A stretch of DNA of 64,000 nucleotides from Ovis canadensis. Taxonomy: Eukaryota > Chordata > Mammalia > Artiodactyla > Bovidae. The notes beneath the pieces were generated by a model, which was given only the letters and a program-made list of their open reading frames with translations, ran no database searches and had not been told where the DNA came from. Positions 59,701 to 64,000 of this stretch are shown here, one piece after another. The stretch spans positions 61,139,384 to 61,203,383 of the forward strand of contig NC_091250.1 of NCBI RefSeq assembly GCF_042477335.2, written 5' to 3'. The translations under genes were made by a program, and so were the position numbers. How positions within the stretch are numbered: position 1 is the stretch's first letter; every line of letters begins with the position of its first letter.

Positions 59701-60737
59701 GAACCTCAACAGCCTCAGAAGGGGTTCAAGTTCACTTCTAAGAGCTAGCTTTAGATTGAGATTTAAGTAAGCAGATTCATTAATAAAATGAGTTCATTTG
59801 CTTACCTTAAAAGTGAATCAAAAACGTTATTTTCTAAGGTTTCTGCTTTAATAAGATAATTTGATCTATTTGGAAGTGCAGTGTTTTCATAGAATATAGT
59901 ATCACAGCTTTTTTATACAATAGCTGGGAGAATTATGTTGGAAATGGGAATATTGGTAGGAATCAAACCCTGATGCCATCCCTAGTAAATGAGGGGAAAG
60001 AGCCCCGTTTGACTCCTGGCTCCGCTTTCTCCCCTCTGTAGGCTAGATGAGCAGCGTGGTGCTATCCCCACCCGTACCATGCACTTTGAGAAGCACTGGA
60101 GGTTACTGGAAAGTATGAAAGCGCAGTATGTTGCTGGAAATGGTTTTCGAAAGGTGTCCTGTGTGGTAAGTGTTTACAGATTGGTACTAAGAGTAACAGA
60201 AGTGGCAGGATCTGTAAGGTCCTCTCAGTGCAAACATTCTGTGATAAAGCTTTTATTCATTACGAGCATGTAGTGGTCTTAGCTATTTAGTTCTCTTGTT
60301 CTGAGAAAGCTTGCTAAGTAATTATTAACTGTTTTAGATTTTATTAATCTTGAAATTGTCACTGTATATGTGGAGTACAGAATAAAAGCTGAGTTGAGTG
60401 ATTTTGTTGTAACTTGATGGGAAAATAATTTTCCTATGAAACCACTCTTCAGATTTCTGATTTTTAATATACAATATATTAAGCCATTTAAAATTTCTGT
60501 ATTTGGCCTTTTCTTTAGTTAAGCTCAAATCTCCGTCATGTGAGAGTGTTTGAAATGGACATAGATGATGAGTGGGAGCTTGATGAGTCTTCGGATGAAG
60601 AGGAGGAGGCTGGTAACAAGCCTGCGAAAGTGAAGGAAGAGGTGCTGTCCGAGTCGGAAGCAGAGGCCCAGCAAGCCGGTGCTGCTGCTGCAGCTCCAGA
60701 GATGGCTGCTGAAGTAGGAAGCGAGACCCCGAGCTAG
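26547..60737 (+). CDS. ANAPC4: ANAPC4 (APC4), complete coding region, 28 coding exons, 805 aa
   Basis: Exon coordinates are given in the following entries; together they total 2418 nt, stay in one frame and end in TAG. APC4 is a scaffold subunit of the anaphase-promoting complex/cyclosome, the nuclear E3 ubiquitin ligase that targets securin and cyclins. In known structures it bridges APC1, APC5 and the platform. Layout: an N-terminal WD40-type beta-propeller (from residue ~20, [13 protein letters not shown] and [14 protein letters not shown] blades), an inserted helical bundle (about 240-430), the remaining propeller blades (about 440-730), and an acidic tail ([10 protein letters not shown]). 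The tail keeps the SUMO-type VKEE (Lys772) and the LSESE Ser pair but lacks the second SUMO site present in human APC4. Human APC4 has 808 residues. The start ATG has a weak context (C at -3, T at +4). Confidence 0.97.
27186..27315 (-). mobile_element. Bov-A monomer SINE, antisense, with CTG tail
   Basis: ctgctgctgctgctaagtcg ... ctccgggcaagagtactgga ... gtgggttgccatttct. No tRNA part. In ANAPC4 intron 1. Confidence 0.92.
27690..28440. repeat. Probable ancient long interspersed repeat segment
   Basis: G+A-rich, non-coding text (gaagatggagacgaaaatgt, agtcaggatgagcaggaaag, gaagaagaggtagttgagaa) has the style of a long ancient mammalian repeat that also seems to occur at 41530-42440 and 61830-62740. 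The family is not named here because I cannot verify it. Confidence 0.35.
28468..28682 (-). mobile_element. Bov-tA SINE, antisense
   Basis: ctaagttgcttcagctgtgt, aagaatactggagtgggttg, then the tRNA-like head (cttggcaggtagattcttta, ccgctgagctgtctgggaag). ANAPC4 intron 1, 240 bp before exon 2. Confidence 0.93.
28924..29029 (+). CDS. ANAPC4: ANAPC4 coding exon 2
   Basis: [19 protein letters not shown] then [12 protein letters not shown] and one base of Leu. Donor AAAC|GTAATG. First WD40 blades. Confidence 0.96.
29030..32374 (+). other. ANAPC4 introns 2 and 3
   Basis: Between exons 2, 3 and 4 there is only A+T-rich DNA. A 155-codon open frame at 29214-29681 shows no family features or splice context and is not called as a gene. 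A T17 tract lies at about 31408-31424. Confidence 0.5.
30699..30831 (+). CDS. ANAPC4: ANAPC4 coding exon 3
   Basis: [19 protein letters not shown] to [10 protein letters not shown]. Acceptor CTTGTTTTAG, donor CAG|GTAGAG. Propeller strand region. Confidence 0.96.
32375..32449 (+). CDS. ANAPC4: ANAPC4 coding exon 4
   Basis: [23 protein letters not shown] acidic loop. 75 nt, phase 2 at both ends; donor AAAAA|GTAAGT. Confidence 0.96.
32586..32612 (+). CDS. ANAPC4: ANAPC4 coding exon 5 (27-nt microexon)
   Basis: Encodes YSNTSKIF between introns of only 136 and 95 nt. Acceptor TTTTTCTAG, donor AG|GTAAGG. Too short to be found by open frame alone; fixed by phase and by continuity with human APC4. 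Confidence 0.94.
32708..32752 (+). CDS. ANAPC4: ANAPC4 coding exon 6 (45 nt)
   Basis: [16 protein letters not shown]. Acceptor ATTTTAG, donor CAG|GTAAAT. Confidence 0.95.
33394..33478 (+). CDS. ANAPC4: ANAPC4 coding exon 7
   Basis: [19 protein letters not shown] then MFKIARVTG, ending phase 0 at GGG|GTAAGT. A propeller blade. Confidence 0.96.
34107..34211 (+). CDS. ANAPC4: ANAPC4 coding exon 8
   Basis: [19 protein letters not shown] to ASEVSYFQ; 35 codons, phase 0-0. Acceptor TTTTACAG, donor CAG|GTGAGT. Confidence 0.96.
34493..34590. repeat. AT-rich low-complexity tract
   Basis: Almost pure A and T with tataat and ttattat units, in ANAPC4 intron 8. It directly precedes a MIR. Confidence 0.9.
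34590..34805 (+). repeat. MIR SINE
   Basis: ctaatatttactaattattt, gtgcccagtactgagtaatt, cctcacagtaacctaataga, ccagagccggggctcttaac follow MIR closely. Confidence 0.75.
35600..35683 (+). CDS. ANAPC4: ANAPC4 coding exon 9
   Basis: [28 protein letters not shown]; 28 codons, phase 0-0. Start of the inserted helical domain. Confidence 0.96.
36010..36410. repeat. Probable ancient eutherian repeat (unnamed)
   Basis: tgggccaggcccagctgaag, gttctgggctgggttcagct, caggctagatcaggcttgtt and aggagctgcaaagaactgtg follow a widespread eutherian repeat pattern I recognise but cannot name. The 82-codon frame at 36229-36477 falls inside it. Confidence 0.4.
36801..36887 (+). CDS. ANAPC4: ANAPC4 coding exon 10
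   Basis: [29 protein letters not shown]; 29 codons, phase 0-0. Helical domain. Confidence 0.96.
37182..37458 (+). mobile_element. Bov-A2 SINE (dimer), sense, with 11-bp target-site duplication
   Basis: Two Bov-A units (ggcaccccactccagtactc; tggcaacccactccagtatt) joined by cactttcacttttcactttc, ending in agcagcagctgca. gctattcagat occurs at 37171-37181 and 37459-37469. In ANAPC4 intron 10. Confidence 0.95.
37594..37658 (+). CDS. ANAPC4: ANAPC4 coding exon 11
   Basis: [19 protein letters not shown] then KA and two bases of Ser; donor AAG|GTAATA. Confidence 0.95.
38410..38452 (+). CDS. ANAPC4: ANAPC4 coding exon 12 (43 nt)
   Basis: [15 protein letters not shown]. Acceptor CATTCTAG, donor AAG|GTGTGG. 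Confidence 0.94.
38563..38639 (+). CDS. ANAPC4: ANAPC4 coding exon 13
   Basis: [25 protein letters not shown]; acceptor CTTAATCAG, donor AGAG|GTATGA. Only 110 nt of intron separates it from exon 12. Confidence 0.95.
39000..39175. repeat. MIR-like fragment with internal 27-bp tandem duplication
   Basis: gattatcctcattttacata, agaagaaactgaagttcaga are MIR text. tgaagttcagaaagggca occurs twice, 27 bp apart (about 39068 and 39095). Confidence 0.65.
39330..39765 (+). repeat. L2 LINE 3' end fragment, sense
   Basis: tctgatcatgctactcttac, cttccagtgccttcccattt, tcagctcagatgttcagaga and the terminal agcttaataaatatttgctc are characteristic of the L2 3' region. Confidence 0.65.
40072..40172 (+). CDS. 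ANAPC4: ANAPC4 coding exon 14
   Basis: [31 protein letters not shown]; donor GAAG|GTGGTA. Helical domain. Confidence 0.95.
40257..40308 (+). CDS. ANAPC4: ANAPC4 coding exon 15 (52 nt)
   Basis: [17 protein letters not shown]; acceptor CTTTTTAG only 84 nt after the previous donor; donor TTCA|GTAAGT. Confidence 0.95.
40640..41520. repeat. Ancient interspersed repeat covering a long chance open frame
   Basis: The stretch from about 40930 (cttggttcatttaatcactt, acttaattgacagttttgac, attgctctgttgtattctag) matches a familiar mammalian repeat. The 230-codon open frame at 40652-41344 is composed of this and low-complexity CT-rich DNA, and shows no protein family signature. Confidence 0.45.
41530..42440. 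repeat. Ancient long interspersed repeat
   Basis: agatgctgagagtgtagtag, ggtcagggagggcctcgagg, ataaaggccttgagtttgga, taggccgtcgtaaggacttt and the later atattttgaaaatagaacca follow in order a long ancient mammalian repeat. No coding capacity is evident. Confidence 0.5.
44246..44301 (+). CDS. ANAPC4: ANAPC4 coding exon 16 (56 nt)
   Basis: [18 protein letters not shown]; acceptor TTATCTTTTAG, donor GTGG|GTAAGT. Separated from exon 15 by the 3.9-kb intron. Confidence 0.95.
44749..44955. mobile_element. Ancient non-autonomous DNA transposon (hAT-like, unnamed)
   Basis: tggtagccactagtcaatta, ttaaattagttgaaattatg, tgtagttagtggctaccacg, ttggacagcacagaactaga form the known pseudo-symmetric 'traffic of TAGCCACT' pattern of a widespread mammalian element. 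Confidence 0.6.
45706..45866 (+). mobile_element. Bov-tA SINE, 5'-truncated, sense
   Basis: Starts inside the tRNA B box (tgatccctgggtcgggaaga), then Bov-A body ending ggacaggacttagtactgaa and an A-rich tail. Confidence 0.88.
45935..46050 (+). repeat. L2 3' end fragment
   Basis: ctccatgaaggcagggattt, cagtacctgtattatgctca and the tgaatggataaatgaatgaa terminal repeat are typical of L2. Confidence 0.7.
46812..46858 (+). CDS. ANAPC4: ANAPC4 coding exon 17 (47 nt)
   Basis: [16 protein letters not shown], phase 0 at the end; acceptor TATTTTCAG, donor AAG|GTAGTA. Confidence 0.95.
47742..48726 (-). mobile_element. BovB LINE, 5'-truncated, antisense, 288-codon RT frame
   Basis: The minus frame 47761-48627 is the longest open frame in the window and is the C-terminal part of the BovB reverse transcriptase: [53 protein letters not shown]. 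The catalytic box reads YADY, so the second Asp is lost. The 5' half and start are missing. In ANAPC4 intron 17. Confidence 0.95.
48916..48972 (+). CDS. ANAPC4: ANAPC4 coding exon 18 (57 nt)
   Basis: [19 protein letters not shown], phase 0-0; donor GAG|GTAGGA. Confidence 0.96.
49296..49352 (+). CDS. ANAPC4: ANAPC4 coding exon 19 (57 nt)
   Basis: [19 protein letters not shown], phase 0-0; donor CAG|GTATGG. Same length as exon 18 but unrelated in sequence. Confidence 0.96.
49500..50870 (-). mobile_element. Fossil hAT (Charlie-like) DNA transposon with transposase remnants
   Basis: On the minus strand, 50038-50238 reads [20 protein letters not shown]. Further downstream are [13 protein letters not shown] (compare the LPF..Y.C..GF signature of the hAT C-terminal dimerisation domain) and [13 protein letters not shown], in shifted frames. 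The minus-strand 5' end near 50870 reads gattctcaaagtgtggtcca, like a Charlie terminal inverted repeat. Many stops and frameshifts. Lies in ANAPC4 intron 19. Confidence 0.6.
51178..51271 (+). CDS. ANAPC4: ANAPC4 coding exon 20
   Basis: [31 protein letters not shown]; acceptor GTTTCTAG, donor AAAG|GTATTT. Confidence 0.96.
51338..51361 (+). repeat. (AGC)n microsatellite from a SINE tail
   Basis: Eight AGC units preceded by gttgaagtgacttagc, the terminal text of a Bov-A-type SINE whose body is absent. Located 70 bp after ANAPC4 exon 20. Confidence 0.9.
51476..51641 (+). repeat. 83-bp perfect-period tandem duplication
   Basis: The unit running from aaaacacagtatg to tattgggaag occurs twice at an 83-bp offset. 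The only differences seen are T/C in tatg[t/c]taac and one A in the A run. ANAPC4 intron 20. Confidence 0.95.
51988..52249 (-). mobile_element. Bov-A2 SINE (dimer), antisense
   Basis: Two antisense Bov-A units (cttcagtcgtgtccgacgca; tcagtcgtgtctgactcttc) linked by gcatgaaagtgaaaagtgaa. Inserted within a MIR whose text continues at 52250. Confidence 0.94.
52250..52425 (+). repeat. MIR SINE
   Basis: tattatctcctttaatcctc, aggttatcttcattttacta, gaggaaactgaaggttagag are strong MIR text. Confidence 0.8.
53115..53340 (-). repeat. MIR SINE, antisense
   Basis: ctgccacttgcgggcgtgtg, tgacctctctgtgccccagt, ttctcttctgtaaagtgagg, atagtgcctgccacatagca follow antisense MIR. Confidence 0.8.
54003..55174 (-). 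mobile_element. BovB LINE, 5'-truncated, antisense, longest antisense copy
   Basis: Starts with cagttcagttcagttcag (3' tail units) and extends to the RT N-terminal part. The minus frame 54727-55050 reads [38 protein letters not shown] and [11 protein letters not shown] with intact YADD. The frame 54036-54374 has the C-terminus. A frameshift near 54720-54730 and truncation at 55174 inactivate it. ANAPC4 intron 20. Confidence 0.95.
55500..55725 (-). repeat. MIR SINE, antisense
   Basis: gagagtgggacctgggcttg, tggtgattgcctaaacctcc-type text, atttattttaaaaaatcagt and aaagaacctaacatacttga follow antisense MIR with A+T drift. Confidence 0.55.
56245..56342 (+). CDS. ANAPC4: ANAPC4 coding exon 21
   Basis: [32 protein letters not shown], phase 0 end; acceptor GAAACCAG after a GTTTTT run; donor GCA|GTAAGT. 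Preceded by the longest ANAPC4 intron (5.0 kb). Confidence 0.96.
56912..56973 (+). CDS. ANAPC4: ANAPC4 coding exon 22
   Basis: [20 protein letters not shown] and two bases of Ser; acceptor TTATTTAG, donor AAG|GTAATT. Confidence 0.95.
57053..57091 (+). CDS. ANAPC4: ANAPC4 coding exon 23 (39 nt)
   Basis: [12 protein letters not shown]; acceptor TTGTTTTAG, donor TTCT|GTAAGT. Intron before it is 79 nt and after it 99 nt. Confidence 0.95.
57191..57292 (+). CDS. ANAPC4: ANAPC4 coding exon 24
   Basis: [33 protein letters not shown]; acceptor TTTCCTTAG, donor CCCA|GTGAGT. Confidence 0.96.
57654..57715 (-). mobile_element. 62-bp BovB 3'-end insertion with target-site duplication
   Basis: cagttcagtctgtcagtcgt ... 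catggactgcagcatgccgg is only the last ~60 bp of BovB (antisense). tttagtat occurs at both edges (57646-57653, 57716-57723). An extreme 5' truncation. ANAPC4 intron 24. Confidence 0.85.
57894..57980 (+). pseudogene. 5S rRNA retropseudogene, 3'-truncated, tailless
   Basis: gtctgtggccataccaccct through ggttagtacttggatggg follows 5S rRNA from nucleotide 1 to about 87-90, with a handful of substitutions. The last ~30 nt, including part of the C box, are missing and there is no A tail. AGAAATAATTTGG flanks it on both sides (57881-57893 and 57981-57993), an insertion signature. The internal A box and intermediate element region remain, but the truncated promoter makes transcription unlikely. Confidence 0.93.
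58259..58333 (+). CDS. ANAPC4: ANAPC4 coding exon 25
   Basis: [24 protein letters not shown]; acceptor CTTTCTTCAAG, chosen because it alone keeps frame with exon 24 (CA|A = Gln); donor AAG|GTAAAT. Confidence 0.95.
58479..58515 (+). repeat. Short tandem duplication
   Basis: ttagagggtgatttgaa appears twice, 19 bp apart. ANAPC4 intron 25. Confidence 0.85.
59211..59384 (+). CDS. ANAPC4: ANAPC4 coding exon 26 (largest internal exon)
   Basis: [19 protein letters not shown] to [14 protein letters not shown]; 174 nt. Acceptor TTAATTCTAG, donor CGAG|GTAACT. Late propeller blades. Confidence 0.96.
60042..60165 (+). CDS. ANAPC4: ANAPC4 coding exon 27
   Basis: [34 protein letters not shown], phase 0 end; acceptor CCCTCTGTAG, donor GTG|GTAAGT. 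Confidence 0.96.
60519..60737 (+). CDS. ANAPC4: ANAPC4 coding exon 28 and stop
   Basis: [19 protein letters not shown], then the acidic [13 protein letters not shown] tail, [13 protein letters not shown] and a terminus [14 protein letters not shown] before TAG. The last residues differ from the usual mammalian ending; see findings. Confidence 0.96.
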   Translation, partial: LSSNLRHVRVFEMDIDDEWELDESSDEEEEAGNKPAKVKEEVLSESEAEAQQAGAAAAAPEMAAEVGSETPS

Positions 60738-60862
60738 ACTCATGATCTGGCTTGCTGTTATTTTTATGTTCTCATGTCAGGAAGGACATAGATGGTGATC
60801 GAAGATGTGTTGAACCACTTAATTTTCTTTACAAAATAAACAGTGAATTTTCCTTGAGTTTT
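60738..60862 (+). terminator. ANAPC4: ANAPC4 3' UTR and poly(A) signal
   Basis: AATAAA at 60835-60840, about 100 nt after the stop, followed by a T/G-rich stretch (ttttccttgagttttttatt). A short 3' UTR with cleavage expected near 60855-60862. Confidence 0.8.
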
Positions 60863-61186
60863 TTATTCTGCTTCTTCTCTTAATGGTATAACCACTGTGA
60901 GAGGCTTTCTCCTTTTACCGAGATTTCTTTTTAATACTGGGTGCAGAACTAGTGTTAAAGAAAATACATATTGAATGTGAAGAAAAAGTTTAGTCTTTTC
61001 TGTCAAAAGGTAGTATCAGGAATCATCCCTATATCAGGAAGAAGTTACCTTTAGTCATTCATCACTGGAAGTTTTGATGCATTTAGTACTTTTAAACTGC
61101 AGGCAACATTTATTTGTATTTTTCTATCTTCCCTTTCTAGTTCCTTTTAGAGCTCCAGAACGCTTTCAAAATTACATTTGCTTTTT

Positions 61187-61800
61187 AAAAAATTCATTTA
61201 TTTTTTATTGAAGGATAATTGCTTTACAGAATTTTGCTATTTTCTGTCAAATGTCAACATGAATCAGCCATAGGTATACATATATCCCCTCCCTTTTGAG
61301 CCTCTCTCCCATCTCCGTCCCCATCCCACCCCTCTAGGTTGATACAGAGCCCCTGTTTGAGTTTCCTGAGCCATACAGCAAATTCCCGTTGGCTATCTAT
61401 TTTACATATGGTAATGTAAGTTTCCATGTTACTCTCCATACGTCTCACCCTCTCCTCCCCTCTCCCCATGTCCATAAGTCTATTCTCTATGTCTGATTCT
61501 CCATTGTTGCCCTGGAAATAAATTCTTCAGTACCATTTTTCTAGGTTCCATATATATGCATTAGAATATGATATTTATCTTTCTCTTTCTGACTTACTTC
61601 ACTCTGTATGATAGGATCTGGGTTCATCCATCTCATTAGAACTGACTCAAATGTGTTCCGTTTTACGGCTGAGTAATATTCCATTGTAATAGACCACAAC
61701 TTCTTTATCCAGGCATCTGTTGATGACATCTAGGTTGCTTCCATGTTCTACCTATTGTAAATAGTGCTGTGTGAACAATGGGATGCATGTGTCTTTTCAG
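61187..61800 (-). mobile_element. L1 LINE 3' end, antisense, with ORF2 C-terminus
   Basis: The minus frame 61541-61729 reads LWSITMEYYSAVKRNTFESV, RWMNPDPIIQSEVSQKEKDK and HILMHIYGT, the well-known C-terminus of L1 ORF2p. The 3' UTR runs to 61187, where T/A-rich sequence marks the tail. 5'-truncated at about 61800. Confidence 0.93.
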
Positions 61801-61829
61801 TTTTGGTTTTGGATAGAGATGGTGTATTT

Positions 61830-62740
61830 GGAAAGGTGATTTTTGTATAAAAGTGGTGACACAGTGTTTCAGAGGAGTGTTGGTAGCAGAGGCCCTGTTG
61901 GAGTGGATATGAAATAGATGTGAAGTGAGGAAGTGGAGCCCACAGAAGTAGGCCAGTCTTGAAGAATTTTGCTGCAAGAGAGGAGAGAAAAGAGGCTGGA
62001 GACATGACTTTGGAGGCTTTTTTTTAAAAAAGATGGATTCTCTGAAGGCATATGTACATTACCAGAGGAATGATCCACAAGAGAGACATTAACCATTCTA
62101 GAGGAAGGGGAAATACGTGGAAGTGAAACCCTCGAGAAGGCAAAGGGCCAAGACCCAATGGCCAGAGGAATGGTCAGCCTCGGGTTGGAGCATGGTGTTC
62201 CTTCCACGCTCACAGGAGTGTGTGGGGACTGGTGCTTGTGGCTGGTGGAACTGTGGGTACGACAGTTTTCCCCAAGAGATACCGTCTCAGCAGAGAGAGA
62301 TGACGAGAGGGAATGTGTGAAATCCTTGACCTCAGAGGAAAAGTGAATTCACTGAGGAAGTGTTAGCATTGAAGGTCCGCTGCAGATTTGTAGCCTAAGT
62401 TAATGAACCCAATTAATGGAATCATTTCCTCCTGCTGCTCAGATGTTGGGTGAATTAGCTGGAGCTTTGGCTTTAATCTGGGTTATGGTTTTGTCAAACC
62501 ACTGCAACAAGAAAGGGATGAGGGGCTTGGAAAAGGTAGTAACACCGTGACAGGGTCAGTGGGTTAGAAGGTGGAGGACTGTGGGGTTTTAGATTCAGAG
62601 GGATGGAGAGATGGGTGTGGTTTGCAGTGAATGTACAGAGGGCAAGGGAACTGGGGCCATGGTGTTAGGGAAGGAGAAAATCACTGGGGCTCAGTAGATC
62701 AAGAATTGCCTGGTGCTTTTGGATGACTCATCCATGTGGC
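61830..62740. repeat. Ancient long interspersed repeat segment
   Basis: gaagaattttgctgcaagag, aaaaaagatggattctctga, ggaatgatccacaagagaga, gttatggttttgtcaaacca have the same style and probably the same origin as 41530-42440. Several short overlapping open frames here are not gene-like. Confidence 0.4.
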
Positions 62741-63755
62741 TGTTCATGTAACAAAAATGACAGCAAGCAGGATGGAGAAAGTTACCCCGAGTGGGGTGCT
62801 GGGATCACCAGTGCAGGAGGAGGAGGAGCTGACAGCTCTTTGAAAAGCTGCCTGTGCTCAGGGCTTGAGAGGCCCAGGGGAGGATCTGTGTCTTAGGTTA
62901 CTTAGGAAGTTGGAGGAAGCAGGGAATTGGACCCAGGCAGACTGACGAAAGGCCGGGCTCCCAAGCCCCACACTGACCTCTGGAGAGATCGAAGCAAAGC
63001 CCAGGGTTATAGAGGACCCGGTGCAGAATAAGCAATTACGAAGCCAGCTTGTGAGCACAGCAGTGTCTTCCAGTCCTGTATCAGCTATAGGTTGGCACTG
63101 CCTCCATCTGGGAGATATGATTAAAGGCCATGATGGGGAGGCGTGGGGAGGTCCTTAAAGCGGACTTGGCAGCTCTCCTCACTGGCTCTGGGAAACAGGT
63201 GCCCCTGTCTGGTCCTGTCTTAGCACAGCGCTGGTCACAGAGATAATCCTGTGGGGTGAGGAGGTGGCCCAATCCAATCGCCTGGGAGAGTGGACCAGAG
63301 TGAGCCCTGCTCAGAGGCCCAGGGCGGGACCAAGGATGGGCAGGCACTGAAGCACCCGTCTTTCCCCCGGTGTGGGGTGCATTTCAGGGCCGCTCTGGTG
63401 CTGGGTGCTCTCCTGGGTCATCTGAAGCATTACCGGGAGGGGAGCTACCCTGTTTAGGGGCTCCGGCTGTTTGAAAAACCAGGCAGTTCCCAGGCCCCCA
63501 GGAGATGGCACTGGGCTGCTTAGCACACCCAGGAGGGCCTAGCCCCAGCTGGCCCATGGACCTCTGCATCTGCCAAAGTGTACACAAAAATCCCAAGTGC
63601 TCAGGGCCAGATGTTCTGGGCCAGGCTAGGCCAGACCTGAGGCTGGTTGTAATCAGAAGGTCTCTACCTGCACCATTTGCTGCCCATCCCCCTCCTCCTG
63701 GTCTGTGTGCCTTTGGTTGTTCAAGGTTCTCCTGTGCAGAAGCCTGTCATGAAAG
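62740..63755. other. Intergenic DNA downstream of ANAPC4
   Basis: Moderately G+C-rich, without CpG clustering. Open frames of up to about 90 codons on both strands (for example 63081-63347 minus; 63505-63930 plus) lack splice context or recognisable products. Nothing is supported. Confidence 0.4.
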
Positions 63756-63930
63756 AGAAATAGTGTGGGAGAGGCTTTGTATACATTATCTCATATGGTT
63801 CTCTGAACAGCTCTGCAACAAAGGAATTGCTCTCCTTGGTTCAGAGAAAAGAAAAATGTTCAGAGAGGTTCCATGTATCCCAGTTACACAGCTAGTCGGT
63901 GTAACAGCCAGGATGCAAAACCCCAGGTAG
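63755..63930 (+). repeat. MIR SINE
   Basis: tacattatctcatatggttc, ctctgcaacaaaggaattgc, agttacacagctagtcggtg follow MIR. A second MIR-like start (gtgccattccaagcacactg) runs into the window edge. Confidence 0.65.
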
Positions 63931-64000
63931 CAATAATTGCTACAGCTGAGTACTTAGTAAGAGCCAGGTGCCATTCCAAGCACACTGCACAAATAACTCA

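Noticed and set aside
63505..63930. 141-codon open frame near the right edge as a downstream gene
   Set aside because: It runs through unique DNA into a MIR, has no recognisable domain and begins at an arbitrary ATG.
1..64000. CRISPR arrays, tRNA genes, operons, novel defence-like systems
   Set aside because: The window is ruminant nuclear DNA. tRNA-like stretches are all SINE heads (CHR, Bov-tA); tandem repeats are microsatellites or local duplications. No multi-gene novel system is supported.

Overview
This is mammalian nuclear DNA from a ruminant, most likely a bovid. Many BovB (RTE-type) LINE fragments and BovB-derived SINEs (Bov-tA, Bov-A2) are present, together with a CHR-type tRNA SINE of cetartiodactyls and older MIR, L2, hAT and Tigger-like relics. 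Genes are intron-split with GT-AG splice sites and the gene order matches human 4p15.2, which corresponds to cattle chromosome 6. The exact species cannot be fixed from sequence alone.

Two protein genes lie on the + strand. Positions 1-19343 hold the last six coding exons of ZCCHC4 (exons at 1536, 10143, 10521, 13352, 13891 and 19208; stop at 19341-19343). ZCCHC4 is the N6-adenosine methyltransferase of 28S rRNA. The window carries roughly its C-terminal 209 residues, with the Cys/His-rich zinc-binding region and the CCHC knuckle; the catalytic DPPF-type exons lie upstream of the window. Its introns host a sense-strand BovB, an Hsmar1-like mariner with a Bov-A2 SINE nested inside, and several Bov-tA copies.

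A 7.2-kb intergenic stretch (19344-26546) of repeats ends in a CpG-rich promoter at about 26255-26700. From 26547 to 60737 lies the complete coding region of ANAPC4, the APC4 scaffold subunit of the anaphase-promoting complex. It has 28 coding exons that join in frame to 805 codons plus a stop, with an AATAAA signal at 60835. The repeats beyond it (60860-64000) include an antisense L1 3' end and an ancient long interspersed repeat; no gene is visible there.

The two genes share no pathway: one acts on the ribosome and the other on cell-cycle ubiquitination. I see no operon-like or novel multi-gene system. The most interesting observations are: (1) the APC4 C-terminal tail is rewritten by a Lys-to-Glu change plus a one-base frame change, removing the second known SUMO acceptor, with the old terminal codons still readable in the neighbouring frame; (2) a 3'-truncated 5S rRNA retropseudogene without a poly(A) tail but with perfect 13-14 bp target-site duplications; (3) a BovB insertion whose 5' junction carries a 25-bp exact copy of sequence from 2.5 kb away; and (4) a hAT transposase fossil in an ANAPC4 intron.
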